DNA of 64,000 nucleotides from Clostridiales bacterium (GCA_015055945.1 SVHH01000004.1:1-64000), one strand, 5' to 3'. Shown: positions 1 to 7,388, numbered from the stretch's first letter. A program made the numbers and translations. The notes: generated by a model from the sequence alone, not told the origin.

Positions 1-17
1 TTTTTTTCATAAAACAC

Positions 18-46
18 TTGACAATGCCGTGATATCACGATATAAT
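18..46 (+). promoter_or_regulatory. Consensus promoter with a palindromic operator in the spacer
   Basis: TTGACA at 18-23 and TATAAT at 41-46 are separated by 17 bp, a perfect sigma-A-type promoter. The spacer contains the 12-bp perfect palindrome CGTGATATCACG at 28-39. A palindrome there would let a dimeric repressor block polymerase. The ribbon-helix-helix protein encoded at 77 is the obvious candidate autorepressor (inference). Confidence 0.8.
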
Positions 47-76
47 ATGGGAACTAAAAAATTTGGAGATGGTGAA

Positions 77-295
77 ATGGAAAAACAGATGACGGCAAAG
101 CAAAGGGCAAGACAAAAGTATGAAATAGTACATAAGGAAGAGCGTAATATGGCAACAAGACAATTTAACACACGCCTTCCCGTAAAAGAGTATGAAGAGA
201 TAACGTCTTTCTTAAAGAGTAAACGAATCAGCAAAGTAGACTTGATAAGGATGGGATATCAAGCATTAATGCAAGAGTTTAATAAAGAAAAATAA
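77..295 (+). CDS. Small ribbon-helix-helix DNA-binding protein
   Basis: Encodes 72 residues. The C-terminal half (RQFNTRLPVKEYEEI followed by two helices) has the pattern of a ribbon-helix-helix domain: a short beta strand of alternating polar residues, then helix-turn-helix. Such proteins repress their own operons in plasmids and integrative elements. The N-terminus is basic. Start chosen at ATG 77, which has GGAG at 65-68; an in-frame ATG at 29 lies inside the promoter and has no ribosome site. It is the first gene downstream of the promoter-plus-palindrome at 18-46, which fits autoregulation. The exact regulated genes are unknown. Confidence 0.65.
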   Translation: MEKQMTAKQRARQKYEIVHKEERNMATRQFNTRLPVKEYEEITSFLKSKRISKVDLIRMGYQALMQEFNKEK

Positions 296-318
296 CAGTG
301 AAACGGGCAAGGAAAAAG

Positions 319-413
319 GTGGGTTTTGTTGTTGTGAAGTTTTAAATGTTGTAAGCAGGATAAGAAAAGTGCAACAGGGCGCACTTTTGAGAAAAAACAA
401 GTGTGAAACCCAC
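319..413. repeat. Nested inverted repeats
   Basis: GTGGGTTT at 319-326 pairs with AAACCCAC at 406-413, with A/T-rich flanks extending the stem. Inside sits a perfect 8-bp hairpin, AAAAGTGC at 365-372 with GCACTTTT at 381-388. The nesting suggests a cruciform or a folded transcript rather than a terminator, because no T-run follows. Confidence 0.55.
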
Positions 414-556
414 TTTTTGAGACTGTAAAAAATTTAAAAAACTTTTTTTGGAAAACGCTTGACTTTAGATGTATGTTTTTGGTATTGTTCGTGTTAATCC
501 AAAAAAGGAGGCGTGAACAAAAAAGTTTTAAAAAAGGTAAAATAAAAAAATATAAC

Positions 557-632
557 TCCGTAAGATGGTGCCGACGTGCCAGAAGAATAAGACGAGCCGA
601 GCCCCTCCACTTACGGAAATAAAAATAGGGGC
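557..632 (+). ncRNA. Candidate structured RNA with pseudoknot topology
   Basis: TCCGTAAG (557-564) pairs with CTTACGGA (610-617). Within the loop GCCCCT (601-606) can pair with AGGGGC (627-632) downstream of the first stem, giving an H-type pseudoknot layout. I do not recognise an RNA family. Two 6-8 bp stems could arise by chance, so confidence is low. Confidence 0.3.
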
Positions 633-698
633 AGGGTGGTTGTGTAAAAACACGTTCAAACGAAAACAATTCGTCCACACGATAAAAAACAAGGAGAT

Positions 699-890
699 TT
701 GAAATATAGAGAAATAGAATTAAACGGAGAAAAATGTTTATTAAAAAAGCAAGGTAAAATAACTTTAATAGTTAAATTTAGCAAAGAGAAAACTAATGGG
801 ATTATTGAATACGTTCAAAACTCGTTAACCGAATCGTTTGAAGAAAGGATAAAAGGTGAAACAAATGAAAAGAGTATATGCACTATATAG
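699..890 (+). CDS. Small protein upstream of serine recombinase
   Basis: Encodes 63 residues from a TTG start, unrecognised family, lysine-rich with a short hydrophobic strand (KITLIVKF). It overlaps the start of the recombinase reading frame at 865, as expected for coupled genes. AAGGAG (691-696) sits only 2-3 bases from TTG 699, unusually close, yet the same arrangement recurs before the small ORF at 62702. The start is therefore uncertain, but the repetition supports a real, atypically initiated gene in this type of element. Confidence 0.4.
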   Translation: MKYREIELNGEKCLLKKQGKITLIVKFSKEKTNGIIEYVQNSLTESFEERIKGETNEKSICTI

Positions 891-1545
891 AGTATCAACA
901 AAAGGTCAAGTAGATAAAAACGATATACCTATGCAAAAGAATGCCTGTAGAACGTTCGTGGATAAAATGGACGACTGGCAATTATGTAAAGAGTTCTATG
1001 AAAAAGGTGTGTCGGGGTTTAAGGTATCGGCAGAAAAAAGAGATGCTATACAAGACCTTAAACTTGCTGCTGAAAATAATGAGTTTGATATACTACTTGT
1101 GTTTATGTTTGATAGGTTAGGTAGAATACCAAATGAAACACCTTTCGTCCTTGAATGGTTTGATTCACATAATATAGAAATATGGAGCGTAAAAGAAGGA
1201 CAACAACGCTTTGAAAACGACGGCGATTATTTGATGAACTACATAAGGTTTTGGCAAGCAGGTGGAGAAAGTAAGAAAACTTCTATAAGGGTAAAAGAAA
1301 GACTTTCTCAATTAGTAGAAGAAGGTGCATTTACTGGTGGATGTTGTCCGTATGGATATAGGTTTATTAAAAGTGGAGTGGTAAATAAGAAAGGTAAAGA
1401 ATTAGTGGCGTTAGAAATAGTCCCAGAAGAAGCGGCTTTAATATCCTTTATCTTTAACAAAACGGTAAAAGAAGGTTATGGTACTTGGCGATTATGTAAG
1501 ATTATAAACGAAAAAGGGTATAGAACACATAATGAAAAGAAATAA
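865..1545 (+). pseudogene. Truncated large serine recombinase
   Basis: Encodes 226 residues; large serine recombinases are usually about 450-600. The catalytic resolvase domain is intact at the N-terminus (YRVSTKGQ, nucleophile Ser11; FDRLGR motif), and the recombinase domain begins (CCPYGYRF) but stops just after the WRLCKIINEKGYRT region. The zinc-ribbon and coiled-coil parts are missing. The ATG at 865 has AAAGGTG upstream; a GTG at 856 is in frame. The stop codon lies inside the hairpin at 1543-1583, so the truncation joins directly onto a terminator-like sequence. It could retain cleavage activity but should not direct site-specific integration. Confidence 0.8.
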
Positions 1546-1590
1546 TTGCTAAATTGAGTATTAAAAACCTGATTTAGCAATTATTTTATT
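1543..1590 (+). terminator. 12-bp stem hairpin with T-rich tail
   Basis: TAATTGCTAAAT (1543-1554) and ATTTAGCAATTA (1572-1583) form a perfect 12-bp stem with a 17-base loop, followed by TTTTATT. The first arm contains the stop codon of the truncated recombinase. Confidence 0.65.
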
Positions 1591-1617
1591 ATAGTCTAAA
1601 CCGAAACGATTGCAAGA

Positions 1618-1690
1618 GCATGCGGCTGTTAACTGGGCGACGCGTTAAGAAAACAGTCCGGAGGAACCGCCTTGTTTTTTATTTATTACA
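1618..1690 (+). other. G+C-rich structured patch of unknown identity
   Basis: A locally G+C-rich stretch in an AT-rich gap can fold as GCGG/CCGC, CTGTT/AACAG and AAC/GTT nested stems ending in a T-run at about 1674-1680. It may be the terminator or 3-prime end of a gene displaced by the element. It contains TCCGGAGGAA, superficially like the SRP RNA tip, but not a proper match. Confidence 0.25.
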
Positions 1691-1753
1691 GCATATTCTT
1701 GGACGAAATGCAATAGATTTTACAATATTTGCAATATACACTCGCAAAAAATA

Positions 1754-1762
1754 TGTTATAAT
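1754..1762 (+). promoter_or_regulatory. Extended -10 promoter for the ceramidase-like gene
   Basis: TGT-TATAAT at 1754-1762 is an extended -10 box 27 bases before ATG 1790. No good -35 is present; TATACA at 1735-1740 is the nearest at about the right spacing. Confidence 0.5.
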
Positions 1763-1789
1763 AAAAGAAAAACATAAGGAGAGTCTTTT

Positions 1790-3310
1790 ATGAAGAAAAT
1801 ATTATTTGGTTGGGCGGAAGAGGACATTACGCCTGAAAAGAAAGTGGCTCTTTCCGGTCAATTTGCAGAGAGAATTTCAGAGGGGGTAGAAAAGCCCATT
1901 ACGGTTACCGCCCTGTCAATGTCAAATGAAAATGACCATGCTGTATTTGTAAGCTGCGACCTTGTGGGTGCTCCTGCTAATCTTATAGATGCAGTAAGAA
2001 AAAAACTTGAAACAAATAAATTAGGAATAGACCCGATGAGAATAGTTCTTAATGCTATTCACACGCACACGGGACCAGAGTTTCCACGTACGCAGCGTTC
2101 AAAACTGCCATTTTTGTCCAGTACGCCAAAGAAAATAATAAAATCGCTACTGCCTGAGGGCAAAAAATATATAGAAAAGGAAAACGTTTCGAAAAATAGT
2201 GAGATCAGTACTCCGGAGGAAACATTCGAATTTCTTGTAGATAAGATTGTTAACGCGATAGTTTCATCGTGGACAAATCTAAGCGAAGGCGCTTTTGCAA
2301 ACGGCTTTGGCAGAGCCGCTGTAGGTATGTGTCGTCGTGCAGTATACAATGATGGAAGCGCTCAGATGTGGGGAAACACGGACACGGCAACCTTTGAGGA
2401 GCTTGAAGGCGGAAGTGATACAGGTATAGAGCTTTTGTATATATTCAATAAAAGCGGAAATTTGACCGGAATTATTGCAAATCTCGCCTGTCCTGCACAG
2501 TGCGTTCAACACAGACATTTTATATCGCCCGATTTTTGGGGAGAGGTCAAGCTTCTTTTGAGAGAACGTTTCGGAGCAAACATATATCTTTTGGCGCAGT
2601 GTAGTGCTGCGGGTGACCAATGCCCCGTTGACCTTATAAGATGGGTAGAGCCAGAAAGCCCTGTAAATGACCCGAACATAGAAAGGCAATCACCGTTAAA
2701 ACGAAAAGCAGACCCTTCTATGTTTGACATTAGCGGTATGAAAAAAGCAGGCAAAAGAATAGCAAACGAAATTATTGAAGTGTTTGAAAATGAACTTGAT
2801 AAGCCTGTGGCAGAGGGCATGTTTGAACATAATATAACGGTTATGAAGCTGCCATTAAGACGCGTAACATATTCTGACATAGATAAAGCGAAAAAAGCTA
2901 TAAAAGAATATCTTGATAACAAAGACGGCGACGTGGATTATAACGATGCGGCAAAATTGCAGGTTTATATGGGAATTTTAAAGCGCGCCGAGGTACAAGA
3001 GTATCAAAACACGTTGGATACAGAAGTTCATATTGTAAGACTTGGAAATCTTGTTTTTGCAACAAATCCGTTTGAGCTTTTCCTTAATTACGGTAACAAG
3101 ATTAAGGCGAGAAGCAAGGCGGAACAAACGTTTTTGGTTCAACTAGCAAACGGAGGAGAAGGGTATCTGCCTACTAAAAAAGCGGAAAACGGAGGTCATT
3201 ACAGCGCGTTTGTTTCAGGCGGACAGGTAGGTCACGAGGGCGGCGAGTTGCTTGTAAGAGAAACCCTTGACCTTATCAACAACATATTTGAGAAAAGCAA
3301 AGATGCATAA
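1790..3310 (+). CDS. Neutral/alkaline ceramidase-like hydrolase
   Basis: Encodes 506 residues with the N-terminal fold of the neutral ceramidase family. The visible signatures are the DITP start, AIHTHTGPE (residues 89-97, zinc-ligand histidines 91 and 93), HRHFISPDFWG (241-251) and the catalytic-loop equivalent CSAAGDQCP (271-279). In characterised ceramidases this loop reads GDVSP with a serine nucleophile; here the corresponding residue is Cys278. There is no signal peptide, so the enzyme is probably cytoplasmic and its substrate need not be ceramide. RBS AAGGAGA precedes ATG 1790. It stands alone between the element remnant and nagB. The family assignment is fairly secure; the reaction is not. 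Confidence 0.65.
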   Translation: MKKILFGWAEEDITPEKKVALSGQFAERISEGVEKPITVTALSMSNENDHAVFVSCDLVGAPANLIDAVRKKLETNKLGIDPMRIVLNAIHTHTGPEFPRTQRSKLPFLSSTPKKIIKSLLPEGKKYIEKENVSKNSEISTPEETFEFLVDKIVNAIVSSWTNLSEGAFANGFGRAAVGMCRRAVYNDGSAQMWGNTDTATFEELEGGSDTGIELLYIFNKSGNLTGIIANLACPAQCVQHRHFISPDFWGEVKLLLRERFGANIYLLAQCSAAGDQCPVDLIRWVEPESPVNDPNIERQSPLKRKADPSMFDISGMKKAGKRIANEIIEVFENELDKPVAEGMFEHNITVMKLPLRRVTYSDIDKAKKAIKEYLDNKDGDVDYNDAAKLQVYMGILKRAEVQEYQNTLDTEVHIVRLGNLVFATNPFELFLNYGNKIKARSKAEQTFLVQLANGGEGYLPTKKAENGGHYSAFVSGGQVGHEGGELLVRETLDLINNIFEKSKDA

Positions 3311-3535
3311 TAGGACCAAGCGAGTGGGTAATGTAATAAGTTATAGGTGAATAACGACGCCAATGCTTAGGGTGAAAAATACGTTTCTTTATTGTGTGTT
3401 TAAACCTATTGCTTTTGACACTTGTTTTTTTTGATAATTGGGTTAATTCGCCATTATAAAAGAAATAAAGAATAAAGTACTTTTTGTCTTATCCGAATAC
3501 CAAAAAACGAGGTTAAGTCCCACACATACAAAGAA
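3311..3535. other. Gene-free stretch before terminator
   Basis: No gene with a ribosome site is visible. A TTGACA occurs at 3415-3420 without a matching -10. It may be a long 3-prime untranslated region of the preceding gene, since a strong terminator follows at 3536-3563. Confidence 0.4.
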
Positions 3536-3563
3536 AAGCGTCCATTTTAATGGGTGCTTTTTT
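3536..3563 (+). terminator. Intrinsic terminator
   Basis: AAGCGTCCATT and AATGGGTGCTT form an 11-bp RNA stem including two G-U pairs, with a minimal TT loop, followed by TTTTT. Confidence 0.75.
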
Positions 3564-3611
3564 GTCGTTATAAAATAGCCGAATAAATTTTTTTAAAATT
3601 TTTTTATATTA

Positions 3612-3640
3612 TTTACAAATAAATTGCTAAATGTTATAAT
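3612..3640 (+). promoter_or_regulatory. nagB promoter, extended -10
   Basis: TTTACA 3612-3617, 17-bp spacer, TATAAT 3635-3640 with TGT directly upstream (extended -10). The -35 box overlaps a TTACAAAT motif at 3613-3620. Confidence 0.75.
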
Positions 3641-3671
3641 AAGATTACAAATGTAAAGTTTTAATTTGTAA
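3613..3671. promoter_or_regulatory. Three TTACAAAT boxes around the nagB promoter
   Basis: TTACAAAT at 3613-3620 and 3645-3652 are direct copies exactly 32 bp apart, about three helical turns. ATTTGTAA at 3664-3671 is the inverted copy, forming an inverted repeat with the second box. One box overlaps the -35 and two lie between the -10 and the ribosome site. This is the layout of a repressor operator, perhaps responding to amino sugars (inference). Confidence 0.5.
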
Positions 3672-3685
3672 AGGAGCGATAGTAT

Positions 3686-4471
3686 ATGAAGTTAATTATC
3701 AAAGATAATTACGAAAAAATGAGTGAATGGGGCGCTGAACATATTGCTAACGCAATAAATAATCATAAAGAAAAACGCCCGTTCGTACTTGGTTTACCTA
3801 CGGGTTCTTCTCCACTTGGCGTTTACAGAAAACTTATTGAAATGAATAAGGCGGGTAAAGTCACTTTTAAGAACGTGGTTACTTTTAATATGGATGAATA
3901 CGTTGGGCTTCCTAGAGAACACGAGCAAAGTTACTGGTATTTTATGCACGATAACTTCTTCAATCACATTGATATTCCTAAGGAAAATATCAATATCTTA
4001 AATGGTATGGCTGAAGATTTAGATGCTGAGTGCAAGCGCTATGAAGAAAAAATTGCATCATACGGCGGCATTGATTTATTCATGGGCGGTAGTGGTGTTG
4101 ACGGACATATTGCTTTTAATGAACCGTTTACTTCTTTAACTTCAAGAACGGGTGTTCGCGCGTTGACTGAAGACACTTTAATAGTTAACTCACGCTTTTT
4201 TGATAACGACGTTAATAAAGTTCCTAAAAAGGCTTTGTCAGTTGGCGTAGGCACGGTTTGTGATTCTAAGCAAGTTATGTTGCTTATTAGTGGACATAAC
4301 AAGGCAAGGGCTTTAAGACACTGCGTTGAAGGCGGCGTTGACCACGCTTGGACTATAAGTGCTCTCCAAATGCATTTAGACGGGATCGTTGTTTGTGATG
4401 AAGCGGCTTGCGGTGAATTAAAGGTTGACACTTACAAATACTTTAAAGAAATTTACAAGGACGAAAAATAA
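3686..4471 (+). CDS. nagB: Glucosamine-6-phosphate deaminase
   Basis: Converts glucosamine-6-phosphate to fructose-6-phosphate and ammonia, the last step of amino-sugar catabolism, in the cytoplasm. The 261 residues match the family length. Visible motifs: phosphate loop [12 protein letters not shown] (36-47), NMDEYVGL (68-75, catalytic Asp70) and [14 protein letters not shown] (134-147, Asp139, His141, Glu146). AAGGAG lies ahead of ATG 3686. It is monocistronic, with its own promoter, operator-like boxes and terminator. No nagA or nagE is nearby, so the deacetylation and uptake genes must be elsewhere. Confidence 0.95.
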   Translation: MKLIIKDNYEKMSEWGAEHIANAINNHKEKRPFVLGLPTGSSPLGVYRKLIEMNKAGKVTFKNVVTFNMDEYVGLPREHEQSYWYFMHDNFFNHIDIPKENINILNGMAEDLDAECKRYEEKIASYGGIDLFMGGSGVDGHIAFNEPFTSLTSRTGVRALTEDTLIVNSRFFDNDVNKVPKKALSVGVGTVCDSKQVMLLISGHNKARALRHCVEGGVDHAWTISALQMHLDGIVVCDEAACGELKVDTYKYFKEIYKDEK

Positions 4472-4533
4472 GTTTCGCTTAACCGTTTTTCGCGAACTTT
4501 TGTATGTAAATATTTAATTAAGACTAAAATAAA

Positions 4534-4565
4534 AAAGCACTAGCCTATGGCTGGTGCTTTTTTGC
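4534..4565 (+). terminator. nagB terminator
   Basis: AAAGCACTAGCC and GGCTGGTGCTTT form a long stem with one G-U pair and a TAT loop, followed by a T-run. Confidence 0.85.
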
Positions 4566-4661
4566 CGAATAAGGGAAAATAATTGCCGAATTTTTTAAAT
4601 GTTAGGACAAAAGGGAAAATTTATGATATATTAAATATAGAAAAAATAAAGGAGCAAGGAT

Positions 4662-5096
4662 ATGAAGTTCTTTCTAAAAATATCGCAAGATGAAGAGCCG
4701 TCGGTTACCGTAGTTTGTAATAAAATTACGAATACGGTAAGCAAAATTGAGAGCATTTGCAAAGAAAATCAAGATGAAATCTTATACGGGTACGACGGCG
4801 ATGAGATTGTGCCGCTTAATCTTTGTGAAGTAATTTGCTTTTTTACAAAAGATAATAAAGTGTGTGCATACGTAGGGGATAAAGAGTATTCAACAAAACT
4901 GCGAATAAAGCAAGTTTTAGATATGGTTGATAATTCGTTCATTAAAATAAATCAAGGATGTGTGGCAAGCGTAAGCAATATTGAAAAGTTTGCCGTATCA
5001 TTCGGTGGCGCATTAAAGGTTGTTTTTAAGAACGGATATTCTGATTACGTTTCTCGTAGAGAAACTTCTAATATCAAAAGGAGGTTTGGATTATGA
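4662..5096 (+). CDS. LytTR-domain transcriptional regulator
   Basis: Encodes 144 residues without a receiver domain. The C-terminal two-thirds is a LytTR DNA-binding domain: strand EICFFTKDNKVCAYVG-like start, LDMVDNSFIKINQGCVASVSNI core and the FKNGYSDYVSRRETSNIKRRF end. Family members with this architecture are typically paired with a DUF3021 membrane protein that controls them. That partner follows immediately with a 4-base ATGA overlap at 5093, so the two are translationally coupled. The target genes cannot be read from the sequence; autoregulation is common in this family. Confidence 0.8.
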   Translation: MKFFLKISQDEEPSVTVVCNKITNTVSKIESICKENQDEILYGYDGDEIVPLNLCEVICFFTKDNKVCAYVGDKEYSTKLRIKQVLDMVDNSFIKINQGCVASVSNIEKFAVSFGGALKVVFKNGYSDYVSRRETSNIKRRFGL

Positions 5097-5512
5097 AAAA
5101 ATACGTAAAAGCATACTTTCAAAGGGGACTTGCGTTCGGCGGCTTTGGACCTATCGTTATGGGGATAGTGCTGTTTATCATTGAACTTTGCGGCGTGAAC
5201 GTATCTTTAAGCGGAGCAGAGGTGCTAATCGGTGTAATCTCCACGTATATTTTAGCGTTCGTGCAAGCGGGTGCAAGCGTGTTTAACCAAATTGAAAGTT
5301 GGCCAGTTGTAAAAAGTATGGGAATACATTTCATATCAATATATATCGTATACGTTTTGTGCTATTTAGTAAATAGTTGGATACCTTTTGATTGGAAAGT
5401 TATCATTATTTTTACGGCAATATTTATTGTGGCATATCTTGTTATTTGGCTAACCGTTTATTTAATAGTAAAGAACACAAGCAAAAAACTCAATCAAGCA
5501 TTAAGAAAATAA
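5093..5512 (+). CDS. DUF3021 family membrane protein
   Basis: Encodes 139 residues with four predicted membrane helices (about 15-35, 45-68, 76-96, 104-128) and a basic tail. The length, topology and partnership with a LytTR regulator match the DUF3021 family, which is thought to sequester or modulate the cognate regulator at the membrane. The gene overlaps the regulator by four bases and ends at a strong terminator. Confidence 0.8.
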   Translation: MKKYVKAYFQRGLAFGGFGPIVMGIVLFIIELCGVNVSLSGAEVLIGVISTYILAFVQAGASVFNQIESWPVVKSMGIHFISIYIVYVLCYLVNSWIPFDWKVIIIFTAIFIVAYLVIWLTVYLIVKNTSKKLNQALRK

Positions 5513-5525
5513 AGCGTGCGCCACA

Positions 5526-5539
5526 ATCGTTGCAACGAT
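5526..5539. repeat. 14-bp perfect palindrome
   Basis: ATCGTTGCAACGAT lies between the DUF3021 stop codon and the terminator hairpin. Function unknown; it may be a protein site or part of the 3-prime structure. Confidence 0.4.
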
Positions 5540-5543
5540 AAAA

Positions 5544-5570
5544 ACACCAGCAGACTGCTGGTGTTTTTTT
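5544..5570 (+). terminator. Intrinsic terminator of LytTR/DUF3021 operon
   Basis: ACACCAGCA-GAC-TGCTGGTGT forms a 9-bp perfect stem followed by seven T. Confidence 0.9.
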
Positions 5571-5601
5571 GTATATTTTATGGATAAAAACCCAAAAGGT
5601 A

Positions 5602-5630
5602 TTGAAAACTAAAGTTTACTATGGTATAAT
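5602..5630 (+). promoter_or_regulatory. Promoter for YwaF-like/flavin reductase operon
   Basis: TTGAAA 5602-5607, 17-bp spacer, TATAAT 5625-5630 with TGG directly upstream (extended -10). Confidence 0.75.
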
Positions 5631-5675
5631 AATGCTTAAGGGAAAAAGTTTTTATACAAAAGGAGAGTGTGTGTT

Positions 5676-6434
5676 ATGCTTTGGGGCACGTTTGGAGTGG
5701 TGCATATTGCATCGCTACTGATTTCAGTTGGAATTATAGTAGGATTATACTTTTTGTTAAAGTGTTTTTCGCAAAAAGTACAAATAATAGTTTTGGGCGT
5801 ATTGTCTTTTTCGGGCATTGTTGCAATTATTTATAATCTTGTAACTTGGGGCTCACCGATAGAATATTTACCGTTACATTTATGTTCTTTAAATGCGTTA
5901 ATTTTACCTATTGCAGTCTTTACAAGAAACAAGGTTTTGAATAACATCTTGTTATTATGGTTATTCGGCGCACTGCTTGCTTTGATAGTAAACACGGCGC
6001 AAGCAAACTATGAAATTTTTAGTTGGACTTTCGTTATTTATTATTTCCCGCACACGCTCGAAGCTGGTATACCTATCTTGATGTTCGCGTTAAAACTCGT
6101 TAAAAAGGATATTAAGTGTATACTCAGCACGGTTTTAATAACTTTAGGCGTGTTTACAGTAATACATTTCATAAATTTAGGTATAAACGTATACTGCGTA
6201 GATAACAACGTTTTAGATTACGCTGGCAATATAATTCAAGTAAATTATATGTATTCAATTTATCCTGAAAACCCAGTATTGCAACTTTTCTATAATATCA
6301 TTCCCGCACCGTACTGGTATATGCTTTTAAGCATGTTAATTGTGGCTATTTATCTCGGATGTGTTTATTTGAAAGAAATAATCGCGTGGATAAAGGCTAT
6401 TAAAGATAGTAAAAACAAGATTAAGGAGAATTAG
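5676..6434 (+). CDS. YwaF/TMEM164-like integral membrane protein
   Basis: Encodes 252 residues with six to seven hydrophobic helices. The signature LPLHLCSLN, centred on a conserved His-Cys pair in the second or third helix, is characteristic of the YwaF/TMEM164 family. Its human member has been linked to acyl transfer on ether lipids; the bacterial role is not established. ATG 5676 is preceded by AGGAGAG at a proper distance; an upstream in-frame GTG overlaps that site and is rejected. Two bases separate it from the flavin reductase gene, so they form an operon. A second, divergent family member lies at 44919-45689. Confidence 0.65.
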   Translation: MLWGTFGVVHIASLLISVGIIVGLYFLLKCFSQKVQIIVLGVLSFSGIVAIIYNLVTWGSPIEYLPLHLCSLNALILPIAVFTRNKVLNNILLLWLFGALLALIVNTAQANYEIFSWTFVIYYFPHTLEAGIPILMFALKLVKKDIKCILSTVLITLGVFTVIHFINLGINVYCVDNNVLDYAGNIIQVNYMYSIYPENPVLQLFYNIIPAPYWYMLLSMLIVAIYLGCVYLKEIIAWIKAIKDSKNKIKEN

Positions 6435-6436
6435 TT

Positions 6437-7366
6437 ATGAGTAGTTTTGAAAACTTAAGAATTGTAGACAACTTTTATCAAACGTCGCTATTTTTTCCTA
6501 TGCCGACGGTTGTAATTTCGACCATTTGTGAAGACGGAAGTACTTCACTCGGTCCGTATTCTTTAATTCAACCATATTACGTTGCTGGTAAAGATTATTA
6601 TGCTATGTTGCTTTCTTGTCGCAACTCATCAAACACTGCGCAAAATATTTTAAGAAACGGCAAGTGTGCAATTAACTTTATCGATGACAACCCCAAAACT
6701 TTCAAAGAAGCGGTTAAACTTTCTTGGCCTGGGGATAAACCCAGCGACAAGATGCCCAAGTGTAAATTCCGCTTGGAAAAAGGCATTGTTCAAGAAGAAA
6801 CTGGTGAAGAACGCCCCTTAGTTTTGACAGATGCTATTCAGGTTATCGAATGCACGTGGGTTAGAGAACTTGACGGTGCTGATAAAGATAAGGCAGGCGA
6901 ACTCAACGGATACGAACCGCCTTATCACGATTTTAATGGTATTACTAGTAAATTCGGTGCGCATTTTATCTTAAAAATTGATAAGATTTTAATGAAGAAA
7001 AAGTATAGCGATGCTATTATTAACGGCGTTAGGGCAAAAGACTTTCCGCCCCTTCCCGTTGACTACGGCTATCGCGATAGTAAAAACTTTTGGTATCATA
7101 AAAAAGCAAGAGTTCGCGCAGAACTTTTACAAGTTCGTCAAGCATCTTTAGAATCGGTTAGATACGCTGCTGATAGAGTTGACGATAAGGTTAAGTTTAC
7201 AGATGAAGCGTTAAAGACCGTGCTGGGCGTTCCCAGAGTGTTCTTGCCGTTGGTTTTAAAAGGGTGCGTGGCTTGGGCTAAAGAAAACGGCGTGGAACTC
7301 ATCAATGAACAACACATGAAGATTATCAACGATAAGCGCGCTAAAGAAAAGAATAAAGGCAAATAA
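6437..7366 (+). CDS. Flavin reductase-like FMN-binding protein
   Basis: Encodes 309 residues. The N-terminal part has the split-barrel FMN-binding pattern of the flavin reductase-like family: PMPTVVISTICEDG, SLGPYSLIQPYY, LSCRNSSNTAQNILRNGKCAINF. The C-terminal extension of about 100 residues carries an RVRAELLQVRQ helix and a short helical domain not needed for FMN binding. Members reduce flavins or act as FMN-dependent oxidoreductases; the substrate here is unknown. Co-transcribed with the preceding membrane protein; terminator follows. Confidence 0.7.
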   Translation: MSSFENLRIVDNFYQTSLFFPMPTVVISTICEDGSTSLGPYSLIQPYYVAGKDYYAMLLSCRNSSNTAQNILRNGKCAINFIDDNPKTFKEAVKLSWPGDKPSDKMPKCKFRLEKGIVQEETGEERPLVLTDAIQVIECTWVRELDGADKDKAGELNGYEPPYHDFNGITSKFGAHFILKIDKILMKKKYSDAIINGVRAKDFPPLPVDYGYRDSKNFWYHKKARVRAELLQVRQASLESVRYAADRVDDKVKFTDEALKTVLGVPRVFLPLVLKGCVAWAKENGVELINEQHMKIINDKRAKEKNKGK

Positions 7367-7388
7367 AATTTGCGATTATAAAGATTAT

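Larger units (their letters stand above)
296..698. other. 400-base non-coding, hairpin-rich segment
   Basis: No convincing gene. It holds nested inverted repeats at 319-413, an 8-bp long-range stem at 557-564/610-617 with a possible pseudoknot, and a 10-codon GTG ORF at 513-545 behind AAGGAGG that is too short to call. The density of structures resembles control, transfer or replication regions of integrative elements. Confidence 0.5.
1..1589 (+). mobile_element. Left-edge remnant of a serine-recombinase integrative element
   Basis: The segment holds a small ribbon-helix-helix gene, about 400 bases of hairpin-rich non-coding DNA, a small ORF and a large serine recombinase cut off in its second domain, ending at a strong hairpin. 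The gene order and the 14-base string preceding the small ORF (691-704) recur at 62694-62707 in the module at the other window edge. I infer a decayed or partly deleted relative of that element. The left boundary lies outside the window. Confidence 0.6.

Noticed and set aside
513..545. Ten-codon GTG ORF behind AAGGAGG
   Set aside because: Good ribosome site but too short and lysine-rich by base composition; no comparative support.
555..640. Self-cleaving ribozyme (twister or related) in the left element
   Set aside because: The minus strand has GTAAGTGGAGGGG, faintly like part of twister, but the other conserved segments are missing.
1618..1690. SRP RNA-like string TCCGGAGGAA in a G+C-rich patch
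   Set aside because: The tetraloop and asymmetric-loop sequence of bacterial SRP RNA are not preserved and no long helix can be drawn. Left as an unidentified structure.
3415..3460. Promoter for a small RNA after the ceramidase-like gene
   Set aside because: TTGACA is present but no -10 box lies at 16-18 bp; the terminator downstream can serve the gene itself.
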